DNA from: Actinomycetota bacterium
GTDB taxonomy: Bacteria > Actinomycetota > UBA4738 > HRBIN12
NCBI GenBank assembly: GCA_005884925.1
Contig: VAYU01000024.1
Span: 105,120 to 167,884 of the forward strand
Reading direction: 5' to 3'
DNA length: 62,765 nucleotides
Part shown: piece by piece, positions 33,199 to 41,741 of the stretch
How the letters are laid out: each line of letters opens with the position of its first letter
How positions within the stretch are numbered: the stretch's first letter is position 1
The notes under the pieces: generated by a model
Told to the model about the DNA's origin: nothing
The model's database searches: none
Seen by the model: only the letters and a program-made list of their open reading frames with translations
Translations under genes and position numbers: made by a program

Positions 33199-34314
33199 TC
33201 AGGGTAATCGCCGCTCCCGGTTACGCCCGTCCGTCATTCGCGGGATCTGCACCCGCATGTGCGTCCCGCCGCCGTTCGGTGTGATCGCTTCGATCGTTCC
33301 GCCGTGCGCCTCCACCAGTCGCTTGGCGATCGCCAACCCCAGTCCGGTGCCGCCGGTGTCGGCCGAGGTGACGAAGCGATCGAAGACGAAGGGCACCTGG
33401 TCGCTCGGGATACCGGGTCCGGCGTCGTCGACCTCGAACACCACATCGCCGTTCGCGCTCGCGACGCGAACCGTCACCGACGCGCCGGCCGGGCTGTGGC
33501 GGATCGCGTTCGTCAGCAGGTTCGCGAGCACCTCCGTCAGACGCACCGGATCGGCCTCGATCGCAGCCGGCGCGTCGTCGCCGAGGATCACGTTCAGCCG
33601 TACGTCGGCCTCATCGGCGGTGGACCGGTACGCCTCCGCCGCATCCTCGGCGACCCGGCGCGGATCGACCGTCTCCCGCTCGAGCGTCAGGACGCCCGCC
33701 TCCGCCATCGAGAGCGTTCGGAGATCCTCCAGCAGCCTGGACATCACTTCGGTCTCCTCGAGCAGCGGGCGCAGGCGTGCCTCGTCGGCGGGATAGAGGC
33801 CGTCGAGCATGCCTTCGAGCGATCCGCGGATCACCTGCAAAGGATTCCGCAGCTCGTGCGCGACATCGGCGAGCAGCTCCCGCCGCCTTCGTTCGTTCGT
33901 GTCCAACCGCTCCGTCATCTGATCGAAGGCGGCCGTGAGTCGTCCGAGCGGACGGGAGGGGACCTCGCCAACGCGGGTCGTGTAGTCGCCTCCGGCTACG
34001 CGGTCGGCCGCATCCATCAGGACGGCGATCGAGCGGGCGCTCCGCCAGAGCACGCGCGCGCTCAGGATCAGTCCCACCACGACGACGGCCGAGACCGTCA
34101 CCGTGATCCACGGCGCCGGCGCGTTGCCGTTGATGATCGAGGCGGCGACGGTCGCGAGCGCCGCGACCAGGAGCACGACGAACGCGAGCGCCACGAACGC
34201 CCCGCGCCGGAACCGCCGGCCCGGGCCCAAGCCGCCCTGCCGCATCCAGGGGGGTCCGCCCCGCATCCATGGCGGACGGCCGGATCCCCACGGCGGACCG
34301 TGCCCCTCAGTCAT
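33199..34314 (-). CDS. Sensor histidine kinase, partner of the 34307 regulator
   Basis: 371 aa. Cytoplasmic start with repeated Pro/Trp (PPWGSG, PPWMRGG, PPWMRQGG), two helices (about 35-58 and 72-92) with a very short loop, so almost no external sensor domain; HAMP (about 95-145); DHp with LADVAHELRNPLQVIRGSLE; ATPase domain with LANLLTNAIRHSPAG, DDAGPGIP and GGTGLGLAIAKRL. Such intramembrane-sensing kinases often read membrane stress. It overlaps the regulator gene by eight bases. Confidence 0.92.
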   Translation of the reverse strand: MTEGHGPPWGSGRPPWMRGGPPWMRQGGLGPGRRFRRGAFVALAFVVLLVAALATVAASIINGNAPAPWITVTVSAVVVVGLILSARVLWRSARSIAVLMDAADRVAGGDYTTRVGEVPSRPLGRLTAAFDQMTERLDTNERRRRELLADVAHELRNPLQVIRGSLEGMLDGLYPADEARLRPLLEETEVMSRLLEDLRTLSMAEAGVLTLERETVDPRRVAEDAAEAYRSTADEADVRLNVILGDDAPAAIEADPVRLTEVLANLLTNAIRHSPAGASVTVRVASANGDVVFEVDDAGPGIPSDQVPFVFDRFVTSADTGGTGLGLAIAKRLVEAHGGTIEAITPNGGGTHMRVQIPRMTDGRNRERRLP

Positions 34315-34987
34315 CGGCGAACCGGTAGCCGACGCCGTGCACGGTCAACACGTAGCGCGGGTGCCCAACCTCGGGCTCGATCTTCCGACGGAGGTTCTTG
34401 ATGTGCGCGTCGATGGCGCGGTCGTACGACTCGATTGCGACGCCGTGTAAGGCGTCCTGGAGCTGCGCGCGCGTGAAGACGCGGCCGGGCTCGCGGATCA
34501 TCGTGACCAGCAGCTGGTACTCGTTCGGCGTGAGATCCACCGTGCGGCCGTTCACGCGGGCGCGTCGCTTCGGGAGGTCCACTTCCACGCCGGCGGCGCG
34601 CAGGACCTCGGCGCCCACCGTGGTGCCGCTCGTCCGCCGGAGCACCGCTCGGACCCGGGCCACCAGCTCCTTCGGGCTGAACGGCTTGACGAGGTAATCG
34701 TCTGCCCCGAGCTCCAGACCGACGATTCGGTCCGACTCCTCGCCGCGCGCCGTCAGCATCACGATCGGGGTGGAGGCGGTCCGCCGCAGCTCCCGCGCCA
34801 CGTCCAGGCCGTCGATCCTGGGCAGGCCGAGGTCGAGCACGACGAGGTCGGGGCGCTCGCCACGGGCACTCGCGAGCGCCGCGCCGCCGTCGCCGACGAC
34901 CGTGACCTCGTAGCCGGCCACCTCGAGGTAGTCGCGCAGCGTGCGCGCGATCTGCATCTCGTCCTCGACGACCAGGATCCGCTGCAT
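34307..34987 (-). CDS. OmpR-family response regulator
   Basis: 226 aa: receiver 1-115 (ILVVEDEMQIARTLRDYLEV, phospho-acceptor Asp in LVVLDLGLPRIDG at about 52, Lys in LVKPFSPKELVARVR) and winged-helix DNA-binding domain 130-225 (LTPNEYQLLVTMIREPGRVF, DRAIDAHIKNLRRKIEPE). Start ATG 34987. The preceding gene on the same strand is a small membrane protein at 35048-35449, separated by a strong hairpin (35006-35043), so the operon may be only partly read through. Confidence 0.95.
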   Translation of the reverse strand: MQRILVVEDEMQIARTLRDYLEVAGYEVTVVGDGGAALASARGERPDLVVLDLGLPRIDGLDVARELRRTASTPIVMLTARGEESDRIVGLELGADDYLVKPFSPKELVARVRAVLRRTSGTTVGAEVLRAAGVEVDLPKRRARVNGRTVDLTPNEYQLLVTMIREPGRVFTRAQLQDALHGVAIESYDRAIDAHIKNLRRKIEPEVGHPRYVLTVHGVGYRFADD

Positions 34988-35005
34988 GGGTGCGAGCCTC
35001 TCGCG

Positions 35006-35043
35006 GCCGAAGGGCGGAGGCAACCGTGCCTCCGCCCTTCGGC
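35006..35043 (-). terminator. 17-bp hairpin between the small membrane gene and the response regulator
   Basis: Arms GCCGAAGGGCGGAGGCA (35006-35022) and its exact complement (35027-35043), loop of four bases. It sits between two genes of the same direction, so it may act as an intra-operon attenuator or stabilise the upstream message. Confidence 0.65.
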
Positions 35044-35047
35044 TCCG

Positions 35048-35449
35048 CTAGCTGGCGGGCGTGGTCGGCGCCGGCGGCGCGTCGCCATGCTGGCGACGGT
35101 GCCACTCGTCCGCCTTCTCCTCGAACCTCCGGCGGCCTTCGTCGTTCCACGGGCCGGGACCGTGGCGGTGTCCGCCCCAGCGCCCCGCGCCCCGGAAGAT
35201 CCCTCCGATCAGGAAGAACGCCCCGAACAGGAACAGCGGGAACAGGAAGAACCCGGGGAAGAAGTACGGTCCGCGGTCCCCGACGACGTGGACGACCTGG
35301 ACCTCTTGACCGTTCTGCTGGGCAACATGGACCTGCTCGATGCCCTCGCTGATGCCGTTGCGCTCACCGGCTCGGTACGCACCCACCCCGATGCCGATCC
35401 CACCGAAGATCACCACCAACAGGGCGATGATCGCGAATCCTCGACGCAT
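35048..35449 (-). CDS. Small membrane protein upstream of a two-component system
   Basis: 133 aa with two hydrophobic helices, about 3-25 (GFAIIALLVVIFGGIGIGVGAY) and about 62-88 (Phe-rich, FFLFPLFLFGAFFLIGG), an extracellular loop with GIEQVHVAQQNGQEVQ, and a Gly/His/Arg-rich cytoplasmic end (WGGHRHGPGPWNDEGRRRF). Similar short proteins often precede actinobacterial two-component genes, and may modulate the kinase. GGAGGT five bases ahead of the ATG. Function unknown. Confidence 0.75.
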   Translation of the reverse strand: MRRGFAIIALLVVIFGGIGIGVGAYRAGERNGISEGIEQVHVAQQNGQEVQVVHVVGDRGPYFFPGFFLFPLFLFGAFFLIGGIFRGAGRWGGHRHGPGPWNDEGRRRFEEKADEWHRRQHGDAPPAPTTPAS

Positions 35450-35496
35450 CTCGGACCTCCTTCGTCTCGCGTCTGCCTCCACGATGCCGCCCGGAT

Positions 35497-35514
35497 GTGA
35501 AGGGCTCGTGAAGG
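35497..35514 (-). promoter_or_regulatory. Direct repeat of OmpR type ahead of the 35449-33199 operon
   Basis: GTGAAGG at 35497-35503 and 35508-35514, 11 bases apart (CCTTCAC repeats on the transcribed strand). It is the same arrangement, with another half-site, as upstream of the 30223 regulator. A likely autoregulatory site. Confidence 0.55.
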
Positions 35515-35561
35515 AGCGAAGGAGGTCTATCGGGCTGATGCGCACCGATCGGTGGCGCCGA

Positions 35562-35735
35562 TCAGCTGCTCCTCGATCCTCGTTCGTTCCCCGAGTGCCC
35601 CGCGTCATCCACCACGACGAGGTCCGCGTTCGGCCATGCCTGCGTGAGCTCCCACGCGTTGGCGATCGGCGCCCTGCACGAGGACGCCCGGGATGTCCGC
35701 CAGCTGGTCGGCGTTCCGGAGCAGGACCCCCTCCT
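35562..35735 (-). pseudogene. C-terminal remnant of a prolyl aminopeptidase-like alpha/beta hydrolase
   Basis: Less than 60 residues survive: LLRNADQLADIPGVLVQG in one frame and APIANAWELTQAWPNADL, VVVDDAGHSG in another. The last part contains the His of the hydrolase triad (DAGHSG) and the order is that of bacterial proline iminopeptidases. A few residues (usually RLDLG) between the halves are missing and the frame changes there. The rest of the gene is gone; the neighbour at 35738 begins immediately. Confidence 0.6.
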
Positions 35736-35737
35736 CG

Positions 35738-36871
35738 TCACGTGAAGATGACATCCCGACCGTCCTCGTCCACGAACCGCAACAGTCCCCTCCCTTCCGT
35801 GAGCAGCTCCTCCGTCGTGGTCCTCGACAGGCGCTCCAACGGCTCGATCTCTAGAACCGCTCGGCCGTCGTTCCACTTGATCGTCCACATCGCGCGGACG
35901 AACCCGTCGATGAGCACCAGGCGCCAATCGCGACTGGTGACCACCCGGGGCCGATGCTCCTCCGAGACGATGCGCGATCGGTCGGCGTGTCCCAGCGTCG
36001 CGTTGTCGAACTCGGGCAGGAAGCGGACGGGCGCCGGCGTGTCGGGATCGGGCAGCGGCGCGCCGGGCACGTCGAAGAGCTCGCGGCCCCGCTCGTCGCG
36101 GAACGTGCGCAGCTGCGGACGGAGTCGCTCGAGGACGTCCCGCATCGCGGCCAGCCCCGACCAGGCCTGTGCGTCGCTCACGCTCGACGGGCCGAAGGCG
36201 GTCAGGTACCGCAGGACCATCGCATCGGGCGAGCGGTCGGCTTCGAACGCCTGACCGAGCCACGCCTGGCCGGTGACCCAGGTCGCCTGACCGGTCTTCC
36301 CCCAGACGCCTCGGGGCGGGATCTGCACGAGCGGCATCAGGTAGCTGCAGGCGTACGCGAGCGACGCTTCGTCGCGATCGGGCCATCGTTCACGCAACGC
36401 TCGGCTGAGCTGCACCCGGGTGTGCGGCGTTTCGTCCAGCAGCGCCCTCCCCGCCGAGAGCAGCTCGTCGATGTCCATCCCCTCCAGCTGACGCGCGAAG
36501 GGACTCCCGGACAGGAAGCTGCGCTCCAAGACGCTCTGGAGGACGGGGCGCAGGGACAGGTAGTCGCGCGTGGTCATCAGGTGCAGCGTCGCTCGCATCA
36601 TCGACGCACGAACCGCCTGTCGACGTTCGATCAGGTCCGCCAGCTCTTCCGGCCGGAATCGGTGCAATCGGGACCAGAGCCCGACGTACGGCGCGAGCGG
36701 GACCTGCGCCTGCATCCCGACGAGGTGCTCGATCGCGTCGCTCGCGGTGAGCTTCCGTCGACGCAGGAGCATCTGGCGCGCGAGCAGCGCCCGGTTCAGC
36801 CGGCGCGTCGTGAGGACGTCGCCCTGTCTCATCGAGGCTCGGGCAGGTCGGGGACGCGCATCCGGTTGCAT
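35738..36871 (-). CDS. Winged-helix DNA glycosylase-like protein (AlkZ-type)
   Basis: 377 aa of the winged-helix DNA-binding family PF06224 (HTH_42). N-terminal motif [20 protein letters not shown] includes Q-A-Q, the QxQ catalytic signature of AlkZ/AZL glycosylases that unhook interstrand crosslinks; YcaQ/AlkX-type members have QxD/E instead. Further family markers: [66 protein letters not shown]. The ATG at 36871 is followed in frame by one at 36832 which fits homologues as well. Many actinomycetes have several paralogues; activity on a specific lesion is inferred. Confidence 0.85.
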   Translation of the reverse strand: MQPDARPRPARASMRQGDVLTTRRLNRALLARQMLLRRRKLTASDAIEHLVGMQAQVPLAPYVGLWSRLHRFRPEELADLIERRQAVRASMMRATLHLMTTRDYLSLRPVLQSVLERSFLSGSPFARQLEGMDIDELLSAGRALLDETPHTRVQLSRALRERWPDRDEASLAYACSYLMPLVQIPPRGVWGKTGQATWVTGQAWLGQAFEADRSPDAMVLRYLTAFGPSSVSDAQAWSGLAAMRDVLERLRPQLRTFRDERGRELFDVPGAPLPDPDTPAPVRFLPEFDNATLGHADRSRIVSEEHRPRVVTSRDWRLVLIDGFVRAMWTIKWNDGRAVLEIEPLERLSRTTTEELLTEGRGLLRFVDEDGRDVIFT

Positions 36872-36929
36872 CTTCTCCCATGGCGCCGACAGCCTGGCTC
36901 GGCCCGGGGCGGTGGGCTAGCCTCGCTGC

Positions 36930-37482
36930 GTGTTCGGCTTCACTCGGCTGATCGCTCATGCGGCCTTCCCCGCGCCGGTCGTCTTCACGTCCGAGGGGTT
37001 GTTCTTCGCCGGGATGGGTGCCGCGGTCGGTGCGTACTGGGTGGCCCATCATCGCGAGGGGCCGGCCGGGCGAGTCGCCATGGTCGGCCTCGGCCTCGCC
37101 GCTGCTGGCTGCTTCAGCGTCGCAACCGTCCTGCCGTTCATCATCGGCCCCGGCTCGCTCAGCAGGCCGGCCTCGACGGGACAGCTCGGATCCTATCGCC
37201 TCGCAACGGGGAGATCTTCCGGGGGGATCCGGCGGCGGTGCCCGTCTCCCTGAGCCTGAGTGGCGCGACGATCGTGCCGGTCACGACGATCCACGTCGTT
37301 CCCAACCAGGGCCACGTCCATCTGTATCTCGATGGATCGATCGTCGCGATGACCGGTCTCCAGACCAGCCTGTCGGTCGTCCCGGTACCCACACGCTGCG
37401 GGCGGAGTTCGTCGCCTCCGACCACGGTCCGTTCCGCCCGCCCGTCACCACGGAGGTCACGTTCGAGGTCCGAACACGGTAA
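36930..37482 (+). pseudogene. Membrane protein with extracellular beta domain, frameshifted twice
   Basis: Frame 1 (GTG 36930): FGFTRLIAHAAFPAPVVFTS and further hydrophobic helices to FIIGPGSLSRP. Frame 2 from about 37175: ILSPRNGEIFRGDPAAVPVS and HVVPNQGHVHLYLDGSIVAM. Frame 3 from about 37382: GTHTLRAEFVASDHGPFRPP and FEVRTR. The joined protein, around 180 aa, would carry two or three membrane helices and a domain like the 'DUF4399/methionine-rich' extracellular proteins (NGEIF, HVHLYLDG). Both shifts are one-base losses; the second lies in a run of C (VVP-GTHT). TAGCCT is six bases before the start. Confidence 0.6.
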
Positions 37483-37509
37483 GGGACGCCGTGGGCTAGC
37501 CTCGGGGTG

Positions 37510-38934
37510 ATGGATCGCGAGGACGTCCTTCCCACGCCTCCGACCGGCTCACCCCTCCCGACCGAGGTCGCGGAGCGGTATCGGCTCGATCGCTCGCTCG
37601 GCAACGGCGGGATGGGCGAGGTGTTCGAGGCGACCGACCTGACGCTCCACCGGCGCGTCGCCGTCAAGCTCATGTCGTCGTCGCTCGTCCAGGACGAGCC
37701 GGCACGCGCACGGTTCCTCCGAGAGGCTAGGGCGCTGGCCCAGGTGAACTCGCCGAACGTGGTCGCGGTCTACGACGCCGGGGAGGACGCCGAGCGTCCG
37801 TATCTGGTGATGGAGCTCGTCGAAGGGACGACGCTCGAACGGGAGCTCCGTCGGACAGGCCGCATCGAGCCGGTGCGCGCCGTCGCCATCGCGATGGGCA
37901 TCGCCGCGGGTCTGGCGGCGGCGCACGAGCGCGGCATCGTGCACCGCGACGTGAAGCCATCGAACGTGTTCCTGACGCCTTCGGATGACGCGAAGATCGG
38001 CGACTTCGGCATCGCGCGGTTGGAGCGGCCCGACGCGACATTGACGCTCGCTGGGCAGGCGTTCGGCTCGCCCCCGTACATGTCGCCGGAACAGGCGATG
38101 GGTGGGAAGGTCGACGCGCGCTCCGATCTGTACTCGCTTGGCTGCGTGCTGTTCCAGATCATCGCGGGGACCCCGCCGTTCTCGGGGGACGATGCCGTGT
38201 CGCTCGCGTATCAACACGTCCACACGACGCCGCCGCGCGTCGATGCGCTCGATCCGGCAGTTCCGGCCGAGCTCGGCGCGCTCGTCGCCGGCTTGATGGC
38301 GAAGGACCCGGATAACCGCCCGGCTTCGGCCGAGGAGGTTCGTCGAGCGCTCGCCTCTATGCCGATCGCGCATGAAGGGCCAGTAACGACGGCGGTCGTG
38401 CCCGTGACGGCGACCGCTGTCCTTCCGCGCCGGGCGAAGGAGCTCGAGCGGCGGCGCAGGCCATGGTGGCCCGCAGCGGCATGGATGGCCGGCGCCCTCG
38501 CGCTGCTTGCGATCGGGACGGCCGCCCTCCTGGCCGGCGGCGATCGCACGGCCGGGGCGAGCCCGACAGGGCCAGTGTCGACCGCTTCGTCGTCTCCATC
38601 GTCTTCGCCATCGACGGTCGTACCGCGCACGCCCTTCGCGGCCGCCGCGGCGCTGCTCGCGTTGACGCAGCAGCTGCAAGACGCCGGAGCGATCGACCCC
38701 AAGCTGGCGTCGGACATCCAGCAAGTGGTCGACGAAGCCGTGAACGGGAACGGGCACGGCAATGGCAATGGCGATGGCCACGGGCATGAGGGCGACGCGA
38801 CCGACGCGCTCAAGGAGCTGAAGAACAACGTCTCCGATGCCGTCGATCACGGAACGCTCTCGACTGCCGACGGTCAACGGCTCATGGACGCGATCGATCG
38901 CCTCGTACAGACCCTCACCTCCGAGGGCGACTGA
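37510..38934 (+). CDS. Serine/threonine protein kinase, membrane-anchored
   Basis: 474 aa. Hanks-type kinase domain at about 20-280: glycine loop LGNGGMGEVFEA, Lys in RVAVKLM, catalytic loop IVHRDVKPSNVFL, DFG in IGDFGIARL, APE-like SPPYMSPEQAMGG. Then a Pro/Ala-rich juxtamembrane part, one membrane helix (about 322-345, WMAGALALLAIGTAALLAGG), a Ser/Thr linker and a helical extracellular tail with a Asn/Gly/His low-complexity stretch (NGNGHGNGNGDGHGHEG) flanked by helices. No PASTA repeats. TAGCCT at 37497-37502 precedes the ATG by seven bases; the GTG at 37507 is the alternative start. Confidence 0.93.
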   Translation: MDREDVLPTPPTGSPLPTEVAERYRLDRSLGNGGMGEVFEATDLTLHRRVAVKLMSSSLVQDEPARARFLREARALAQVNSPNVVAVYDAGEDAERPYLVMELVEGTTLERELRRTGRIEPVRAVAIAMGIAAGLAAAHERGIVHRDVKPSNVFLTPSDDAKIGDFGIARLERPDATLTLAGQAFGSPPYMSPEQAMGGKVDARSDLYSLGCVLFQIIAGTPPFSGDDAVSLAYQHVHTTPPRVDALDPAVPAELGALVAGLMAKDPDNRPASAEEVRRALASMPIAHEGPVTTAVVPVTATAVLPRRAKELERRRRPWWPAAAWMAGALALLAIGTAALLAGGDRTAGASPTGPVSTASSSPSSSPSTVVPRTPFAAAAALLALTQQLQDAGAIDPKLASDIQQVVDEAVNGNGHGNGNGDGHGHEGDATDALKELKNNVSDAVDHGTLSTADGQRLMDAIDRLVQTLTSEGD

Positions 38935-39009
38935 CCGTGGCTCGGCCGGACCGCGTTCGCGCGAACGCGCGTAGGCTTGGGGTCGACGTCGACGGCGGAG
39001 GAGGCCGAC

Positions 39010-39366
39010 ATGGACACGAAGAGCGATGTCCGCCAGACGATCGAACAGGCCAGGGACGTGATGAGCGTCCGACGCGTGTTCGGTGACCCGTACGAGAAGA
39101 ACGGCGTCACCGTGATCCCCGCAGCTCGCGTCCAGGGCGGCGCCGGCGGCGGCGGCGGCGAGGGTCCGGCCGGCGAAGGCGGCGGGATCGGCGCCGGTTT
39201 CGGGGTCAACGCGCGGCCGGCCGGCGCCTTCGTGATCCGCGGCGAGGACGTGGACTGGCGTCCCGCGATCGACGTGAACCGCCTGATCCTCGGCGGTCAG
39301 CTGATCGCGATCGCGGCGCTGTTGCTGGCGCGCACCGTCGTCAGGTCCCGGGCGGGTCGCGGCTAA
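39010..39366 (+). CDS. GerW/YtfJ-family protein
   Basis: 118 aa: TIEQARDVMSVRRVFGDPYE, NGVTVIPAARVQGG, a Gly-rich region (GGAGGGGGEGPAGEGGG), then GFGVNARPAGAFVIRGEDVD, ending in a hydrophobic helix LILGGQLIAIAALLLARTVV. This is the GerW (YtfJ) architecture, first known from Bacillus spores but widespread in non-sporulating actinomycetes, where its role is unknown. GGAGGAGG precedes the ATG. Its stop overlaps the convergent GGDEF-EAL gene by four bases. Confidence 0.88.
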   Translation: MDTKSDVRQTIEQARDVMSVRRVFGDPYEKNGVTVIPAARVQGGAGGGGGEGPAGEGGGIGAGFGVNARPAGAFVIRGEDVDWRPAIDVNRLILGGQLIAIAALLLARTVVRSRAGRG

Positions 39367-41741
39367 GACGACGAGGTCGCGTCGGACCGCGTCAGCGCGA
39401 GGGGATCGTCGGCGACCTTGCTGAGGAACGCCCCCATCGCATCGGGGTGCAGCGGTCTCGCGAACAGGTATCCCTGACCGGTGCGGCATCCCGCCGACCT
39501 GAGCTCGGCCAGCTGTTCGGTCTCCTCGATGCCCTCGGCCACCGTCTCCAGGCGCAGCGTCTTCGCCATCTCGACGATCGCGCGGACGAGCGCCGGGTCC
39601 TCGGAATCGAGAGCAGCGATCCCGTCCACGAACGACTTGTCGATCTTCAGGATGTCGATCGGGAACCGCTGGAGGTAACCGAGCGAGGACGAACCGGTCC
39701 CGAAGTCGTCGATCGCGAGGCGAACGCCGAGCTCCTTCAACGCACGCAGCTTCGTGACCGTCTCCTCGATCTTCTGCATCAGGCTGCCCTCCGTCAGCTC
39801 GAGCGTGAGCGCCGCCGGCTCCAGGTGACTCGCCTCGAGGATGTCGCGGACCCGTTCGACCAGGTCGGGCTCGAGCAGCTGTCGCGTGCTGAGGTTGACG
39901 CTGATGCGGAGATCGGATGCATCCGGATACTCGGTCCGCCATGCGACGGTCTGTCGGCACGCTTCGCCGAGCACCCAGGCGCCCAGCGGGACGATGATCC
40001 CCGTGTCCTCGGCGATGTGGATGAACTCGAGAGGCCCCAGTAGTCCGCGCGTCGGGTGGTTCCAGCGGACGAGCGCCTCGACGCCCAGCGCCTTCCCCGT
40101 CTCGAAGTCGATGATCGGCTGGTAGTGCACGACGAACTCGTGGCGGATCAGCGCTTGCTCGAGGTCGGCCTGCACCTCGAAACGCTCGAGCGCGCGCGCG
40201 TGCATGAACGGACGGAAGAACTCGTACCGCGCCTTGCCGGCGGCCTTCGCGGCGTACATCGCGGTGTCCGCGTTCCGGATCATCTCGTCGGTGTTCGACT
40301 CGCCCGCGACGCTGAGCGCGATCCCGATGCTCGCCCGAACGAACAGTTCCCGTCCACGGACCTCGAACGGGACGGAGAACGCAGCCAGGAGACGGTCCGC
40401 CATCGCGCGGGCGCTCGCCTCGTCCGCGTCATCCTCAAGCAGGATACCGAACTCGTCCCCACCGATCCGCGCGACGGTGTCGCTCGATCGACCCTGGAAC
40501 TGGAGGCGTTGTCCGGCCGCGATCAGCAGCTGATCGCCCGCGTCGTGCCCGAGGCTGTCGTTGACCGTCTTGAAGCCGTCCAGGTCCAGCAGGAAGACCG
40601 CTGAGCGGCTGCCGATGCGCGTCGCGCGGGCGAGCGCGTGATCCACGCGGTCGCGGAAGACGGCACGGTTCGACAATCCGGTGAGCGAATCGTGGAAGGC
40701 CTGCTGGGCCAGCTCCTCTTGCAGGAGCTTCCGGTCGGTGACGTCGCGCGTGTTGAGCACAAGGCCCTTGACGGTAAGGTCGGTCATCTGGTTGCTCACG
40801 ATGCTCTCGACCGATCGCCAGGCCCCATCTTCGTGTCGCATCCGGTACTCCGCCGTCGCGGACGCGGTGGGATCGGCCGAGGCGGCGAGGTCGGCGAGGA
40901 TCGAGCGGAGGCGTGACCCGTCGCGCTCGTCCAGCAGCGCCAGGTAGCTCGTCCCGACGAGCTCCTCCGAGCTCACCCCGACCAGCTGCTCCGCGGAGGG
41001 ACTTTGGTACCGGATCGTTCCCGCCTCATCGAGGACCGTGATCAGGTCCGAAGCGTTGTGCACCAACGAACGGAACTGTGCGGCGCGCTGGGCGGCCGTC
41101 CGCCGGAGGAACAACGCCATCGCGAGCGCCGCGATCGCACCGAGCACGCCGAGCGTGATGACCACGGCCACCAGCCGCGCCAACGCGGACTCGGTCTCCC
41201 GGGTCATCTGACCGACGGCGTCGTTCGAGATGCTCGTGACCTGCGCGCCCACGATCCGAAGGTTGCGGAGCTGCTCCTGATACCCCGGCTGGCCCGTCCG
41301 CATCGCGTAGAGGTCGTCACCCGCCGCGATGAGCTTTTGGATCAGCCGTTGCTCCTCGCTCAGCTTGGCCACGACGATGCGGTCGTGGCTCGCGGGCCGG
41401 ATCTGGATCTCCTCGTCCGCGCCCTGCACCGCCAGCACCTCGCCACCGTGCAAGAGGGCGTCCGCGTTGGCGAGCAGCTGCTGCGCGTCCTCTCCCGGGT
41501 CGGCCTGGATCCCCTGAGTGGTCAGGATGACGTCCTTCTCGTACCGCTCGGCGAGGGCGCGCTGGCGGGCCGCCACGTTGACGCTCAGGGCCGACCCTCG
41601 TTGATCCGCGATCGCTCGCGCGTTGTACCCGACGATCACCGTGATGACGACGAGGTAGACGGCCAGCGTTCGCCCGATCCGCCGATCGAGGTGCAGCGCG
41701 CCCGGCGAGAGGAGTCGTCGACCCGAGCGACCCCTAGCCAC
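39363..41741 (-). CDS. PAS-GGDEF-EAL cyclic-di-GMP signalling protein
   Basis: 792 aa: N-terminal membrane helix (about 22-40), extracytoplasmic four-helix sensor (about 45-200, with QRALAERYEKDVILT), second helix (about 205-228), PAS domain (about 240-355; LVHNASDLITVLDEAGTIRY), GGDEF domain with intact RIGGDEFGILL (about 450), EAL domain with intact GVEALVRWNHP, TLELTEGSLM, IDDFGTGSSSLGYLQ and KIDKSFVDG. Both the synthase and phosphodiesterase motifs look functional. GTG at 41741 overlaps the cupredoxin stop by eight bases, so the lipoprotein and this sensor are co-translated. Confidence 0.9.
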   Translation of the reverse strand: MARGRSGRRLLSPGALHLDRRIGRTLAVYLVVITVIVGYNARAIADQRGSALSVNVAARQRALAERYEKDVILTTQGIQADPGEDAQQLLANADALLHGGEVLAVQGADEEIQIRPASHDRIVVAKLSEEQRLIQKLIAAGDDLYAMRTGQPGYQEQLRNLRIVGAQVTSISNDAVGQMTRETESALARLVAVVITLGVLGAIAALAMALFLRRTAAQRAAQFRSLVHNASDLITVLDEAGTIRYQSPSAEQLVGVSSEELVGTSYLALLDERDGSRLRSILADLAASADPTASATAEYRMRHEDGAWRSVESIVSNQMTDLTVKGLVLNTRDVTDRKLLQEELAQQAFHDSLTGLSNRAVFRDRVDHALARATRIGSRSAVFLLDLDGFKTVNDSLGHDAGDQLLIAAGQRLQFQGRSSDTVARIGGDEFGILLEDDADEASARAMADRLLAAFSVPFEVRGRELFVRASIGIALSVAGESNTDEMIRNADTAMYAAKAAGKARYEFFRPFMHARALERFEVQADLEQALIRHEFVVHYQPIIDFETGKALGVEALVRWNHPTRGLLGPLEFIHIAEDTGIIVPLGAWVLGEACRQTVAWRTEYPDASDLRISVNLSTRQLLEPDLVERVRDILEASHLEPAALTLELTEGSLMQKIEETVTKLRALKELGVRLAIDDFGTGSSSLGYLQRFPIDILKIDKSFVDGIAALDSEDPALVRAIVEMAKTLRLETVAEGIEETEQLAELRSAGCRTGQGYLFARPLHPDAMGAFLSKVADDPLALTRSDATSSS

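Noticed and set aside
38740-38800. Short Asn/Gly/His repeat in the kinase tail as a nucleotide repeat array
   Set aside because: Only about 45 bases, coding and in frame; a protein low-complexity linker, not a CRISPR or satellite.
37549-39960. 803-codon reverse frame opposite the Ser/Thr kinase
   Set aside because: No domain, and the opposite strand is a complete Hanks kinase.
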